Of a stretch of DNA of 64,000 nucleotides, positions 10,226-21,400 are shown piece by piece. The position numbers and the translations under genes are program-made. How positions within the stretch are numbered: the first letter of the stretch is position 1; each line of letters begins with the position of its first letter. Where the stretch lies: assembly GCA_030278955.1 (NCBI GenBank), contig JAOANR010000006.1, forward strand, positions 52,914,915 to 52,978,914, given 5' to 3'. Source of the stretch: Hygrophila difformis. Taxonomy: Eukaryota > Streptophyta > Magnoliopsida > Lamiales > Acanthaceae. The notes under the pieces were generated by a model. It saw nothing but the letters and a program-made list of their open reading frames with translations. It searched no databases and was not told the DNA's origin.

Positions 10226-11835
10226 TCAATGGCCTTCTAAGGCCGCCGTCAATGGCCTTCTAGGACCACTATCCTGAGAATTTGCCACCATCTTTGGTGC
10301 ATCTTCATCTCTACTGGGTCTCACTTCCTTGAAATGAGTCTCGTATGTAGGTCGACGCTTCTCTTCCTGTTCCTCTAGGAATTTTTCCAAGCGGGCCGCT
10401 CTCTCGGCCAGTTGGGCAAGATTACTTGCATCATGTACAATTAAATGTACTTTTAGTCTAGGCAACATATTAGATACTGCTATGTTGGCTATTTCCTTCT
10501 CAGGAATTGCCATAGTACATCGGCCCTTAAGCCGCTGTAACCTGTTAATAAAGATACTTGCCGTCTCATCGGCATACTGTCATGCATTAGTCAAGTCCGC
10601 GAGGCTCACCTGAGACAGTGGTGTGTAGAACCTGTCATGGAAAGCTCGCTCCAAATCGGCCCAATTTTGGATTGAATTAGGCCGCAGGGATGCATACCAC
10701 GTGAATGCAGGCCCGGTGAGGGATGAGCTGAAGAGTCTCAGCTTCAACCAGTCATTAGCCGCCGCTTCACCACACTGTGCGGTGAATCTGCCCACGTGCT
10801 CCACAGTGGACTTGTCATCGTCCCCTGAGAATGCGGTGAATTCAGGCATCTTGAAGCCTCGTGGGTATGGCTGCATACTGTCTACCCAATCAAGGTCGCT
10901 CCATCGGCCTCAGTTGAATCCCGAAGTGTTGCTGCATCATGTCCGCAATCAACTCGGGTGACACTGTTGGCGCCTGCGCAGGCGGCATCGCCACTGGGGG
11001 TGTAGTAGGAGCCACGGCGGGTTGTGTTACATTATGTGGTGTCTGCCCCCCAAGGTTGTGGCGTCTGCCCCCCTTGCAGTGGCGTCTGCCCCCAAAGTTG
11101 TGACGCCTGCCCCCATGGCTGTGGCGTCTGCCCCCAGGATTGTGACGCCTGCCCCCAAGGCTGTGTCGCCATGTAGGGTACAACTGGAACATTTGGCACA
11201 TTATGTGCCGCTTGTTGTGGTGGCATGCCAGTGCCACCAGAGGCCGCTGTATAGCCTGGAGAAGCACTGGAGGCCACTAAACAGCCTGGTGCCGCATAAA
11301 TCGGCGCTGGAGGTGCCGCATATCCAAAACTCGGCATCATGGGTGCCGTTGGGGTGAAGGCATAAGCAGCCTGATATGAGTTTGGAAGCGGACTAGCCAG
11401 GCCTCCAGCCTCGGGGAGTGGTGGCTGGCTAGGTGTTGTTCCCCACGTCCGTTGTTGGCCGCCTGACGGCCCTGGACACGGGATGCTAAGCGGCGTGTTA
11501 GTGCCGTTTGAGGGAGCAGTTGCAGAAGCGGTTAATGCTTGTTGAGTACGCAAGGAACTGCATACTCTATCAATCTGATCATCCATAGCCGACCGCAATA
11601 CCTCCATTAAGTGACTCGTGAGTACAGGCATGAACTCGGCCATCGATTCTGTCATCGAAAGCCGCATTTGCTCCGTCAATGTGGGGGTCTGCATAATCTC
11701 TTGTTGTGGTTGAGAAGTATTCGCCGTCTCAGCGGCGTCCTCAGACAGTGTTCGCACTGGAGTCTTCTCATATATCGACATTTCTTCAAATTTCTTTGTC
11801 AGATCACTAACAATTTTTCCAGATCTGAGATGCAT
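10226..11835 (-). pseudogene. gypsy-type gag with heptapeptide repeats, frameshifted
   Basis: The best start is the ATG at 11835 (MHLRSGKIV), 57 bp inside the 5' LTR border. The N-terminal part is acidic and helical, followed by a Pro/Gly-rich region and WGQTPQP-type heptads. A second frame gives PPVAMPPAQAPTVSPELIAD. A third frame holds the capsid core: MPEFTAFSGDDDKSTVEHV, LKLRLFSSSLTGPAFTWY, WADLERAFHDRFY. Two frameshifts separate these frames, the first at an extra C in the first 21-bp repeat and the second at about 10895-10910. An in-frame TGA (about 10580-10582) splits the core from a C-terminal part with LAERAARLEKFLEEQEEKRRP. No CCHC zinc knuckle is visible. The gene is dead as it stands. 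Confidence 0.85.
11041..11167 (-). repeat. Six 21-bp tandem repeats in gag (heptapeptide repeat)
   Basis: Units start at 11041, 11063, 11084, 11105, 11126 and 11147, each close to GTCTGCCCCCAAAGTTGTGAC. In the gag frame they encode WGQTPQP-like heptads. The first unit is 22 bp because its C run is one base longer, which produces the frameshift in gag. Confidence 0.9.
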
Positions 11836-11891
11836 ACACTTCTTCAAAGCGGATATGGCTTTAACTCCGTGTCCCACTGGGCGTGCCAATT

Positions 11892-12366
11892 TGTTGACCA
11901 CGAATTTCAGAGGAAGAAAATCCTCTCTTTTGATTGATAAACGTCGAAGGTTACAAGAATTGCAGAAAGAAATTGAACTGGAAAATAACAACGGGAATGA
12001 AAGAAAGTTGTAAAACAAAGGAAATTGCAGAATGAAAGAAAGCGATAAACAATTTAAGACAGAAAGCGATAAATAAATGGAAAGGAAAACAGAAAGAGAA
12101 ATTAACGAAAAAAAAAATGTAAAGGCTGCTTCTTGAGAAGTGTTGAAGGTGTCCTTCACTTGGAGGCTGTCTCTGATATTTATAAGTTGATCTTTCATCG
12201 TGAATTGCATAACCTCCCATAAAGCCATGATTTGTCATCTCTCAACCGCCATGAACTGCTCCAGCCTCCAGGAACCGCCATACATCATCCGCCTCAACTT
12301 TTTTCCTAAGCTGTGCAATGTAGACTGGGCCAAAAATAAATGGGTCCATTGTCCGTTGGGTTAACA
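11892..12366 (-). repeat. 5' LTR of the gag-only element
   Basis: 475 bp, otherwise closely matching the 466-bp partner. An open frame in the LTR runs into gag without a stop, but the gag start is better placed at the ATG at 11835. Confidence 0.93.
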
Positions 12367-12479
12367 ATATATATATATATTTTATTATAGATATGTGTTT
12401 GTGTTAGAGTGTATTGAATTTAATGATTTATGAATCCGGTGGGTTTGTTTGTCAAGGATGCAAGTTGGAGGCTGGAAGA

Positions 12480-13353
12480 TGATGATATTGCGTCGGTGCT
12501 GAGTCGTTGTTTATGTCATTCCTGGGATGGTCTTCAATAGGGCTGTTATGCGGTGTTTATGGAAGGGTAGGAATGCTATGATTTATGAGAGGTGAGGGCG
12601 TATGTGGCAGTCGTGAAAGGGGGAAAAGCCAATTTCCTTGGTGAATGCTTCAGACGAGCTTATGCTATATTAGTCGAGGCTATTGCCCCCCGTTGGGTTG
12701 GTTAATTGGAATCCTTTGAGTTCTATTGGAATCATTTTACATGTAGACAGTATTGCATTAGGAAATCCAGGACCTGCATGGAGTCAGTCATTAGAAATGA
12801 GGATGGCAATTGGATCCATGGATTTTCTGAATCAATTGGTGTGAATACTAATTTAGGTCCCGAACTCCATGGTATCTAGCATGGCATGAAGCGACTTCAC
12901 GAATTGAGAGTGACTGAAGCCGTTTGCTTCTCAGATTCCTTAATTGCCTTAAAATTACTTTCGACAAGGAACAATCGAGGAGCATTGGTTGCGCCCATTG
13001 GTTCAACATATCAAGGACATCTTTACACAGATTCCTGGTGTCCAGTGGTTTCATATCTTGCGTGATGGGAATGCTGTAGCTGACTCCTTAACTAAGCGCA
13101 GGGTGCAGGATAGAAGAATTTTTCACGACATGGATTTTTCCTCCGGATGGAACTCACGCAGCTCTAGTAGCAGATTTGGCCGGGGCGTGGTTTCCTCGCT
13201 TTTGAGCTTTTTCTTGTTTTCTCCTCTTTCCTCTCTTTTTCTCTAGGTTTTTCTTAGTTTTTCTTGTTTTCTCCTCTTTCCTCTCTTTTTCTCTAGGTTT
13301 TCCTTTGCTGACGCTTTTTAGTGTCCTTGTTCATTTAAAAAAAAAAAAAAAAA
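12480..13353 (+). pseudogene. 5'-truncated L1-type LINE relic, RNase H end and poly(A)
   Basis: Plus-strand fragments in several frames match the C-terminal part of plant LINE ORF2: CLWKGRNAMIYE, then the RNase H domain (GNPGPA, VIRNEDGNWIHGFSESIG, GPELHGI, FSDSLIALKLL) and its end (HILRDGNAVADSLTKR). Frames change several times and stops interrupt it. The 3' end is a pyrimidine-rich tail with a direct duplication of a stretch containing CTCCTCTTTCCTCTCTTTTTC, and a poly(A) run at about 13337-13353. The reverse transcriptase is absent. Confidence 0.85.
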
Positions 13354-13680
13354 GAGAGGATAACCCAGTGCAAATTTATATTTTCAATCTTCAAATAATT
13401 TATCTGTGTGTATATTTGATATCGGAGGTGAGCATGATTTCTGAAAACACAAATGCATTTCAGAAACCAAGGGAAAATCTATTCACCTATATAAGTATCG
13501 GCATATCTCCTTTTCTTAAGATGCCAATAGGCAATAATCCCTATATGAACATGTTATAAAAAAAAAAAAAAAAAGTTGTAATATTTCAAAGTGGAAATAA
13601 ACAAAGCATATCTAGAAGTCCTGTCTGTATCATACATATGTGTGTGGAGAGTTGACTGTAATTGCAGCCTTGCAGCTTCT

Positions 13681-15475
13681 TCAATCCCAGTTGACAGGTG
13701 GAGCTGTTTTATATATCCTGTCTTCTTCCAGCAGTTCATATGGATCAATATACTGTGGTAGTCCACTTGCATTTCTTGTACTTCCATCATGTACAAATTC
13801 TGCCCCAAAATACTGCAATGACACACACAAGGCCCTGTTAGTAATAGTATCACTAAACCAACAAGCATTGCAAGAGAAAATCAACCAATACATGCTAATT
13901 ATTACCAGATACAGTGCAGTGAAGGATGCAACCGTCACGAGAATCAATGGCCAGAACCCCAGAAAGAATGTTCCCCCCAATGTAAGTAATGCTTTGGCTC
14001 GAGGGATCAGACCTTGGATTATGTACACATTAACGAACAAAAATCAAATTCTTCATTTACCGGTCGTTTGGATCGTTGCATTTAGACCAGGCCAATAAGA
14101 TTAGGTTAGTTATGGAAACAAATGGAAGAAGAATTCTGCACCTCTAGCCCTTCGCTATTGAGTGCCATGGACTTTTCCCTTTGATTCGATACATTGGTTT
14201 CAGCATCCGTTGTCACTCCGTTTCTTCTTGAGTAACTCCAACCTCCATCTTCTTCTCTTGATTTCACATCCTCCTTTCTGGTGCTGCTGTTGCTTCTGCT
14301 TTTTTCATCAAGCAATGCATCAAGTTTCATCCCTCGTTTCCTTAGTTCTTTGGTGAATAAAGACTCTGGAGCTTCTTCACCTAAACATCAGGAAGGAAAA
14401 CTTTTCACAAGCGAAATAACAATCCAAGAAATCCATATAAATCACCTTATGCAGAGACATAGTACCATTGCCAATCCGGTTCTTCTTACAACGAGAAAGC
14501 AATGTACTCAAACAAAGAATTTCCAACAAATGCAATAAAATGAATTTCAACGATCAATGCTGCCCCCAAATTTATACACAACTTCAAAGTCCCATGATAT
14601 TCCTCTATCTTGTTTGGTTCATTCGATACTTTAGGGGTGTTCACTTTAAGGGATGAAATTTATTAATTAATGAAATGTGGATGAATTAATCCCACCAAAT
14701 TAGACGTGACCATTTAATCATCATTTTAGACCCTTGACTTAATCAAAGATTCTGATTCTTTAAACATGTGATAGCCTTCATAGATAATCAATCCATAAAG
14801 GCTAATCTATCCAAGTAAAAATGGCCTTAAATGATGAATGTCATCGTGTGGAAATCTAATTAGGCAATATTTAGTGAAGGAACTTTCACTAACACTTACA
14901 CATAACCTAAGCCTCAAATCCAGTATCCCTATCCCAAAATCATGACTTTGAAGAATTGAACTTCTCAATATCCAATTACATGATGAAATCATGGTATAAT
15001 ATTCGATCCAACAAATTGAAATATTCAGTTCCAATCTCCTCCAGTAGCAGAAATTTTATAGGAAATCAATTGCAAAGAGAAAGCGAAAACAATCAAAGCA
15101 GAGTGTTGGTAGATAGCCCTTGGGCACCCTAACTAGTGAATGACAATAATTCTCCATTCAGTCCAGTTCATAGTTCCTCAGAAAATCAACCAGAAGTTCA
15201 CAACCATCGATCGTCTGTCGTTAACAAAATCACACTCAAGAAACAAAAAAGGGTACACAAATTAAACAACCAAAAAAGCAATTCTGCTTACCGTCGCCCT
15301 GATTATCGCCGCCGTCTCCAGCTTTACAGGAAATCCTAATCCGCCTATGATTAGGTCCGCTGCCGAAATTCCGAGGCCAGCTGATTCTTCTCTTGGCCGA
15401 CGCTTTTGATTCCGAACAAAAATTACACCCGAATTTCGCCTGAGGACTCGATTTCAACAGCTGGAGGCACGCCAT
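13681..15475 (-). CDS. Small predicted chloroplast membrane protein, four exons
   Basis: The start is the ATG at 15475. Exon 1 (15292-15475) encodes MACLQLLKSSPQAKFG, a Ser/Lys/Arg-rich, acid-poor N-terminus typical of a plastid transit peptide, and ends at G/GTAAGC. Exon 2 (14142-14380, acceptor TTTAG) starts EEAPESLFTKELRKRGMKL and is hydrophilic. Exon 3 (13906-14012) encodes GLIPRAKALLTLGG followed by a hydrophobic stretch ending TALYL, one likely membrane helix. Exon 4 (13681-13812, acceptor TTGCAG) encodes YFGAEFVHDGSTRN, PQYIDPYELLEEDR and ends NWD-stop. The total is about 220 residues. I do not recognise the family. The exon 2 donor drawn here (GAG/GTGCAG) and exon 3 acceptor do not agree in phase, so that junction is uncertain, or the gene carries a lesion there. 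Confidence 0.78.
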
Positions 15476-16224
15476 TGCGATGATCAGCTCGAAATGGAAA
15501 GAAGAGTGGATTATCAGTGGGTAGGAGGAGAACTCAGCCACGTAACTGCAAGCGAAGGCGTGAAACTGTGGAAGTGTGTGATCGAAGAGTTGCCGGGCCT
15601 GCTGGCGTATTGTAGAAAGGGCGGGTGCGGTGCGCTAATTTGCGCGCCGTATTTTGTGGCCAGTAGATTGTGGTGGAGATTATGTGGGTGGTCTAGAGCC
15701 ATCCAATTGATAGAACGGCGACGCGTGGACGAATATCGACGGTTAATGCTCCAGCGCCGCCGAAATCTCAAACCACCAATAAAGAAATTTAGATTCCATT
15801 GTAGCATTGGACTCAGGTTTAGTTTGGTGAATAATTAAATTTAGATTCCATTTATTTGTTTTTCGTTTTTAGGAGCCTTTACAAAAGGAATAGTGATCGT
15901 ATCATACAAATTACAACGGAAACAAAAAGGAGGGATAAAGTGTCGGGTGGGGATTTAATCCCAAATTTATAAGTTGAAAGTCGGGACTTATCATTAGGGT
16001 ATTTGTTGGAATGTATTTAGAATATATAAAAATATAAAAAAAAATGGAACAATGTACTGTATGATCCTTTTTCTTTTCAAAAAATTCAAAACAGTTCTTT
16101 TTATATTTTTTGCCTCTATTGGTCCCCTACTTTTACAAAATTTAATTTGTTAAAGAAAATTTTATGTATATAAAATTAATATTCTTTAATTTAGTTATAT
16201 CATTTTCGCTTTCTATTTATCTTA
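15476..16224. other. 5' flank of the plastid-protein gene; no other gene seen
   Basis: The first 350 bp upstream of the ATG (on the minus strand) are GC-richer than the surroundings and hold the likely 5' UTR and promoter. An ACGT core (CCACGTAAC, about 15538-15546) is present, but one copy proves little. From 15840 the sequence becomes AT-rich, with no gene or clear repeat. Confidence 0.45.
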
Positions 16225-16487
16225 TACTCCCTCCGTCCCACCAAACATGTCCTGTTTGACTTTTTGACACTGTTCATTGTTCAACTTTGACTCGATTTTA
16301 TTGCAAGTATACATTTGGAAAAAATAGTCGAGTTGGATCTTGTTAGAATCGTATAATCATGTAGTTTTAGAATATATATTTTACATAATTTTTTGTTGTA
16401 TATATTTTGAGATATTAACTGATGAAAACGTGCATTGGATTGTGTGCAAAAGTCAAACAAGACAAGTTAAATGGGACGGAGGGAGTA
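16225..16487. mobile_element. Stowaway-type MITE
   Basis: Inverted ends CTCCCTCCGTCCCACC and ATGGGACGGAGGGAG lie inside TA duplications (16225-16226 and 16486-16487). The interior shares the GTAGTTTTAGAATATAT and GGATTGTGTGCA segments found in the other members of the window. Confidence 0.93.
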
Positions 16488-16589
16488 ATATTTTTAAAAT
16501 TATATTTTATTTATTCCCGCAAAATCCATTTTTTATGTTCCGGACACAATTTATTTTATCTCTTACATTTGGTCCCACGTTTTGAGAGT

Positions 16590-17036
16590 TACTCCCTCCG
16601 TCCCAATATAAGTGGCCCCTTTCTTTTGGGCACGGGAATTTAGGTAGTGGGATTTAGTAGTTAAAGTGATGTGAGTAAATTTGACTAATTCATCCATCTA
16701 TTTATAATGGTTACATTTGACTTTTAACCATATTTATTATTTAACTTTGACTTAATGTTATCGTAATGATGTAGAAAGACAAAAATAGTCAAGTATGATC
16801 TTGTTGGAATCGTCTAATTGTATAGTTTTAAAATATATATTTTATATAATTTTTATTTATACCCATTTTGAGATATTAATGGTTAAACATATATAGGGAC
16901 TTTGTGCAGAAAGTACAATTGTGGGGTTTTTAATCATGTTTATGTTAATCTAATTTACTTAAAAGGGAAAGTGGCCACTTTTAATGGGACACCCCAAAAA
17001 GGAATAGTGGCCACTTTTAATGAGACGGAGGGAGTA
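16590..17036. mobile_element. Stowaway-type MITE with duplicated right end
   Basis: It is bounded by TA, with ends CTCCCTCCGTCCCAATAT and TGAGACGGAGGGAG. At 447 bp it is longer than its relatives. The segment GTGGCCACTTTTAATG occurs twice near the right end (about 16970-16990 and 17008-17022), so the terminal region appears duplicated or a second partial MITE is nested there. Confidence 0.9.
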
Positions 17037-17048
17037 CTACTTTTGTTT

Positions 17049-17182
17049 GGTTTCATCAGGTTATACTTTTTTTTTCCATATTTGATCAATTTGTCAATTG
17101 TTAAATGAAAATAGTTGGCTTCATCGGGTTATACTTTTTTTTTTCCATATCTAATTAATTTGTCAATTTTTAAATGAAAATG
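17049..17182. repeat. Two-copy 68-bp tandem repeat
   Basis: GGTTTCATCAGGTTATAC at 17049 recurs as GGCTTCATCGGGTTATAC at 17117. Both copies continue through a T run, CCATAT and TTTGTCAATT to TTAAATGAAAAT. Confidence 0.85.
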
Positions 17183-17184
17183 TC

Positions 17185-17296
17185 ATGTGAGCCCAAAGAA
17201 GAGCATATAAAAGGATTAGCAAATAGATTTAACAGCTCAGTCAGGGTGACAAAAGGGCATACAACAGAATGATGCATATGACCATGCTGCAACTTT
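17185..17296 (-). pseudogene. DUF688-family gene relic, last-exon fragment (copy A)
   Basis: The minus strand encodes AKLQHGHMHHSV, matching the last part of the 138-bp exon at 33161-33298 in copy B. The splice donor seen in B (GTG/GTAAGT) is GTT/GTATGC here. The upstream part of the exon is missing, cut by the Helitron-like array. Confidence 0.75.
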
Positions 17297-17483
17297 GCAT
17301 CTATATCTATATCTATATATGTATAATATATAAAAACAATATTCTTTGTCAACAGTAACATACTCTTATTTACAGTAACCTATCAATTATCTCAAAAAAA
17401 TCCCCTTATAAACAGTAACATACCTATTTCCTCAACGTAACATTCACTTTCTGCATGCAATCCAACACACATGCCTAATGATC

Positions 17484-18056
17484 CAGTGGCGAAACTAGAA
17501 TTCTCATCAAGGGAGGACTTCGAATTCATTTAAAAAAATCATAGAAAAAACCTAATCCAAAACCAAATGCAAACTACATAAAGGATGCATTTGGCAAATT
17601 TTTACCTTGTTTAGCGTTTAACTTTTAAAATATATACTAAAATAGCTTCAAATCCTATATATAGTTAATATTATTTTCAGTAACCCGCCAAATTTCACTT
17701 TTAAACTCTAAACGTTGGAAGCTCATCTCCCCCAATGTTTTTTTTAAACTCCAAACTCTAAACTCTAATTTTAATTCTCTAACCAAATATCATTATTCAA
17801 AATTATTTCAATTTAGAATAAATTTTCATTAAGTCGAAACTCTAAACTCCAAACACTAATTATTTCTCAAACATACGCAAAATATGTTCAAATAATATTA
17901 TACCGTACAAAATAAGGGTGTGCTTTGTCTCTATTTATTTGATCATTTATAACACTAATAGGCGTTAATTCTACCCAACATATATCTTCTAGGCTTTGAT
18001 GCAAGAATTATGGAGAGGCCTATGCCACTCCATGAATAAGGGTAGTTTCGCCCCTG
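17484..18056. mobile_element. Non-autonomous hAT-type element inside Helitron-like copy 1
   Basis: The ends are CAGTGGCGAAACTAG and GTAGTTTCGCCCCTG, inverted repeats with two mismatches in 15. The flanks are TAATGATC (17476-17483) and TAATAATC (18057-18064), an 8-bp target duplication with one change, as expected for hAT. Copies 2 and 3 of the array show uninterrupted sequence at the same place. There is no transposase frame. Confidence 0.82.
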
Positions 18057-18910
18057 TAATAATCAATAACTCAAAATGTGTACAAGAAAAAATTTTAAAA
18101 ATTTGATATTGTAAGACTACATGATGAGACGAATGTAACGAGATCTCACTTAACTATGTTTTTTCTTATATAGATGATGTATAAGCATTAGTTAAAGTTG
18201 AATAATAAATAGTAGCAAAAGTCAATTCATTTTCACTATACAAATAAAGAATTATTTTAAATAACAACATAATGCACTTTCAAAATATAAGAGAATTAAA
18301 TTTGAGCGAAATTCACGTTAAATAATTTAATTTCATAGTATTATAGATAAAGAAAACTACCAAATAAAATATGTAACAAAAACTTTATGGGTTGATAGTT
18401 GAATAATAAATATAGTAGTAGCAAAAAGTTAATCCTTTTTCACTATAAAAATGAAGGAATTTAAAAACAAAAAAAGAAAAAAAAAACATAATGCACTTTC
18501 CAAATATAGGAGAACCAAATTCGAGCCAAATTTACATTAGATAATTTAATTTCATTAATTATTATAGATAAAAAAATACTACCAAATAAAGGATGTAATA
18601 AAAACTTGATGGGTTGATATTATATTTATTATTTAAATATAATTTTAATATTTGTTATTAGTTTTTAACCAATACTCTATTAATTGAAATTATAGTTAAA
18701 GAATATATTATAAATTATTAATAAGTACTTTACAGATTGATATTATATTAATTAATGAATAACAAATATTTGTATTAGATAAATTGCAATACGATAATAA
18801 GTTGTCGAAACTATGATCATATTAATTTGTCAATGAATTCATTTACAAGAATATTTCTTATATTTTTCTAATTTAATTTAGAAATTTCTATATATTTATG
18901 AAATTTCTAA

Positions 18911-20304
18911 TCTATATAATATAAAAAAGTATATCTTTTATGAACAGTAACCTATCAATTCTATTTCACAAAAATCCCCTTATGAACAGTAACTTACATA
19001 TTTTCTTAATATTCACTTTCTGCACGCAATCCAATACACATTTCTAATAATCAATAACTCATCAATAACTCAAAATGTGTACAAGAAAAAATTCTAAAAA
19101 TTTTATATTTTAAAACTACATGATGAGACGAATTTAACGAGATCCCAACTGACTATATTTTTTTTCTTATATAGATGTTGTATAAGCATTAATCAAAGTT
19201 GAATAATAAACAGTAGCAAAAGTCAATTCATTTTCACTATAAAAATGAATGAGTCATTTTTTTAAAAAATATAGTGCACTTTCAAAATATAAGAGAACCA
19301 AATTTGAGCGAAATTCACGTTAGATAATTTAATTTCATTAATTATTATAGATAAAGAATACTACCAAATAAAAGATATAAAAAAAACTTTATAGGTTGAT
19401 AGTTGCATAATAAAAAGTAACAAAAATCAATCCATTTTCACTATAAAAATGAAGGAATTATATAAAAAAATAAAATATATAATGCACTTTCAAAATATAA
19501 GAGAACCAAATTCGAGCAAAATTCACATTAGATAATTTAATTTAATTAATTATTATAGATAAAATATATTACTAAATAAAGGATGTAACAAAAACTTTAT
19601 GGGTTGATATTATATTTATTCTTTAAATATAATTTCAATATTTGTTATTATTGTTAGCCAATACTCTAATAATTAAAATTGTAGATAAATAATATATCTT
19701 AAATTATTAATAAGTATTTTGTATATTGATATTATATTCATTAATGAATATCAAATTTTTATATTAAATAAATCAACTAAATTAGATAAATTGCAATATG
19801 ACAATAAGTTGATGAAACTATAGTTATTTTATTTGCCAATGGATTCATTTACATGCGTCTTTCTTATATTTTTCTAATTTAATTTGTTAATATGTAAATC
19901 CTTATAAAATTTCTAATATTTCAACCCTTTAGGTGAATCAATATCAATAATCAATTATCGAGTATAATACGATTTCACGTACTTTCTTTGTCAATATAAG
20001 ACATTAGAGTCGTGAGTAGAAAGGTTTTTATCTTTGTTTTTTTATTTTTTATTTTATCTTTTCAACTATTGTTTGTACTATAAGTATTTTTTAAGATACT
20101 AAATTGTAATATATAAATATTGGTAATGATATATGTTGGTCGATTTTTATGCAATGTATAGATGTACTCATGTAATGCTTAAAATAGTTTAAGGAGGATG
20201 GGGAATGAATCGACATGATAAAATGGAACAATTTTATTTGTTAAATTGGATAATTTTATCCATATTGTCTATAATTTTCGCACATTGGGCAGGAGAAATA
20301 CTAG
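18911..20304 (+). mobile_element. Helitron-like element, complete middle copy
   Basis: The element starts TCTATATAATATAAAA after an A (18910) and ends GGAGAAATACTAG before a T (20305). These are the TC...CTAG ends and A/T insertion site of plant Helitrons. A weak potential stem (GCACATTGGGC) lies 11-20 bp before the 3' end. It is 1394 bp with no coding capacity. The stem is poor, so the class call rests on the termini and the AT-rich 5' end. Confidence 0.6.
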
Positions 20305-21400
20305 TAATATATAAAAACAATATGCCTGCTGAACCGTAACCTACTATTATGAACAGTAACCTATCAATTCTCTCTCACAAAAAATCCTCTTATGAACAGT
20401 AACCTACCTATTACCCCAACATTCACTTTCTGCACACAATCAAATACACATGCATGTCTATCAATAACTCAAAATGTGTGCAAGAAAAAATTCTAAAAAT
20501 TTGATATTGTAAAACTACATGATGAGACGAATCTAACGAGATCTCAATTGACTATGTTTTTTCTTATATAGATGATGTATAAGCATTAATCAAAGTTGAA
20601 TAATAAATAGTAGCAAAAATCAATTCATTTTCACTATAAAAATAAAGAATTATTTTTAAAAAAAACATAGTGCACTTTCAAAATATAGGAGAATCAAATT
20701 TGAGCGAAATTCACATTAGATAATTTAATTTCATATTATTATAGATAAATAATACTACCAAATAAAAGATGTAAGAAAAAAATTATGGGTTGATAGTTGA
20801 ATAATTAACAATAGAAAAAAATTAATTCATTTTCACTATAAAAATGAAGGAATTTAAAAAAATAAAAAAATAATGCACTTTAAAAATATAGGATAACCAA
20901 ATTTGAGCGAAATTCACATTAGATAATTTAATTTCATTAATTATTATAGATAAAGACTACAATGAAATAATGGATGTAACAAAAATTTTATGGGGTTGAT
21001 ATTACATTTATTATTTAAATATAATTTCAATATTTGTTATTATTCTTAACCAATACTCTATTAATTGAAGTTATAGTTAAAGAATATATTGTAAATTATT
21101 AATAAGTACTTTACAAATTGATATTATATTCATTAATGAATAGAAAATATTTGTATTAGATAAAATGCAATACGACAAAAAGTTGATGAAACTATTATCA
21201 TATTAATTTGTCAATGGATTCATTTACAAGAGTATTTTTTAAAATTTTCTAATTTAATTTGGAAATTTCTATATCTTTACGAAATTTCTAATATTTTTAA
21301 TATCTCAATGTTTTATGGTAACCAATATCGATAATCAATTATCGAATATAATACGATTTCACGTACTTTCTTCATCAATGTATGACGTTAGAGTCAGTAA

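Larger units (their letters stand above)
7069..12366 (-). mobile_element. Non-autonomous LTR retrotransposon with gag only (TR-GAG-like)
   Basis: LTRs at 7069-7534 and 11892-12366 begin TGTTGACC and end GGTTAACA, flanked by ATATA on both sides (inside an AT tract, so weak evidence as a target duplication). The 4.36-kb interior carries a gypsy-type gag at its 5' side (minus strand) and no protease, reverse transcriptase, RNase H or integrase on either strand. The rest is a GCCGCC-rich tract and non-coding sequence. Next to the 3' LTR the minus strand reads GCGAGGGGCATT, a polypurine tract. Internal sequence after the 5' LTR starts AATTGGCACGCCCAG; I cannot assign the primer tRNA. Plant elements of this design have been described as terminal-repeat retrotransposons with GAG. 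Confidence 0.85.
17297..21400. mobile_element. Helitron-like tandem array with nested inner repeats
   Basis: Three head-to-tail copies start near 17325, 18911 and 20306. Each opens with an AT-rich leader containing AACAGTAACCTATCAATT and ATTCACTTTCTGCA, then AACTCAAAATGTGTACAAG. Inside each copy a roughly 200-bp unit (TTGAATAATAAATAGTAGCA ... ACCAAATAAAGGATGTAA) occurs twice in tandem. Copy 1 is interrupted by a hAT element. Only copy 2 has a complete 3' end. There is no helicase or Rep coding sequence, so the elements are non-autonomous. Confidence 0.7.

Noticed and set aside
11836..12228. LTR-encoded N-terminal extension of gag (MALWEV...)
   Set aside because: The same frame exists in the other LTR without gag after it. 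It starts in LTR sequence and is Phe/Leu/Ser-rich by composition; the ATG at 11835 is a better start.
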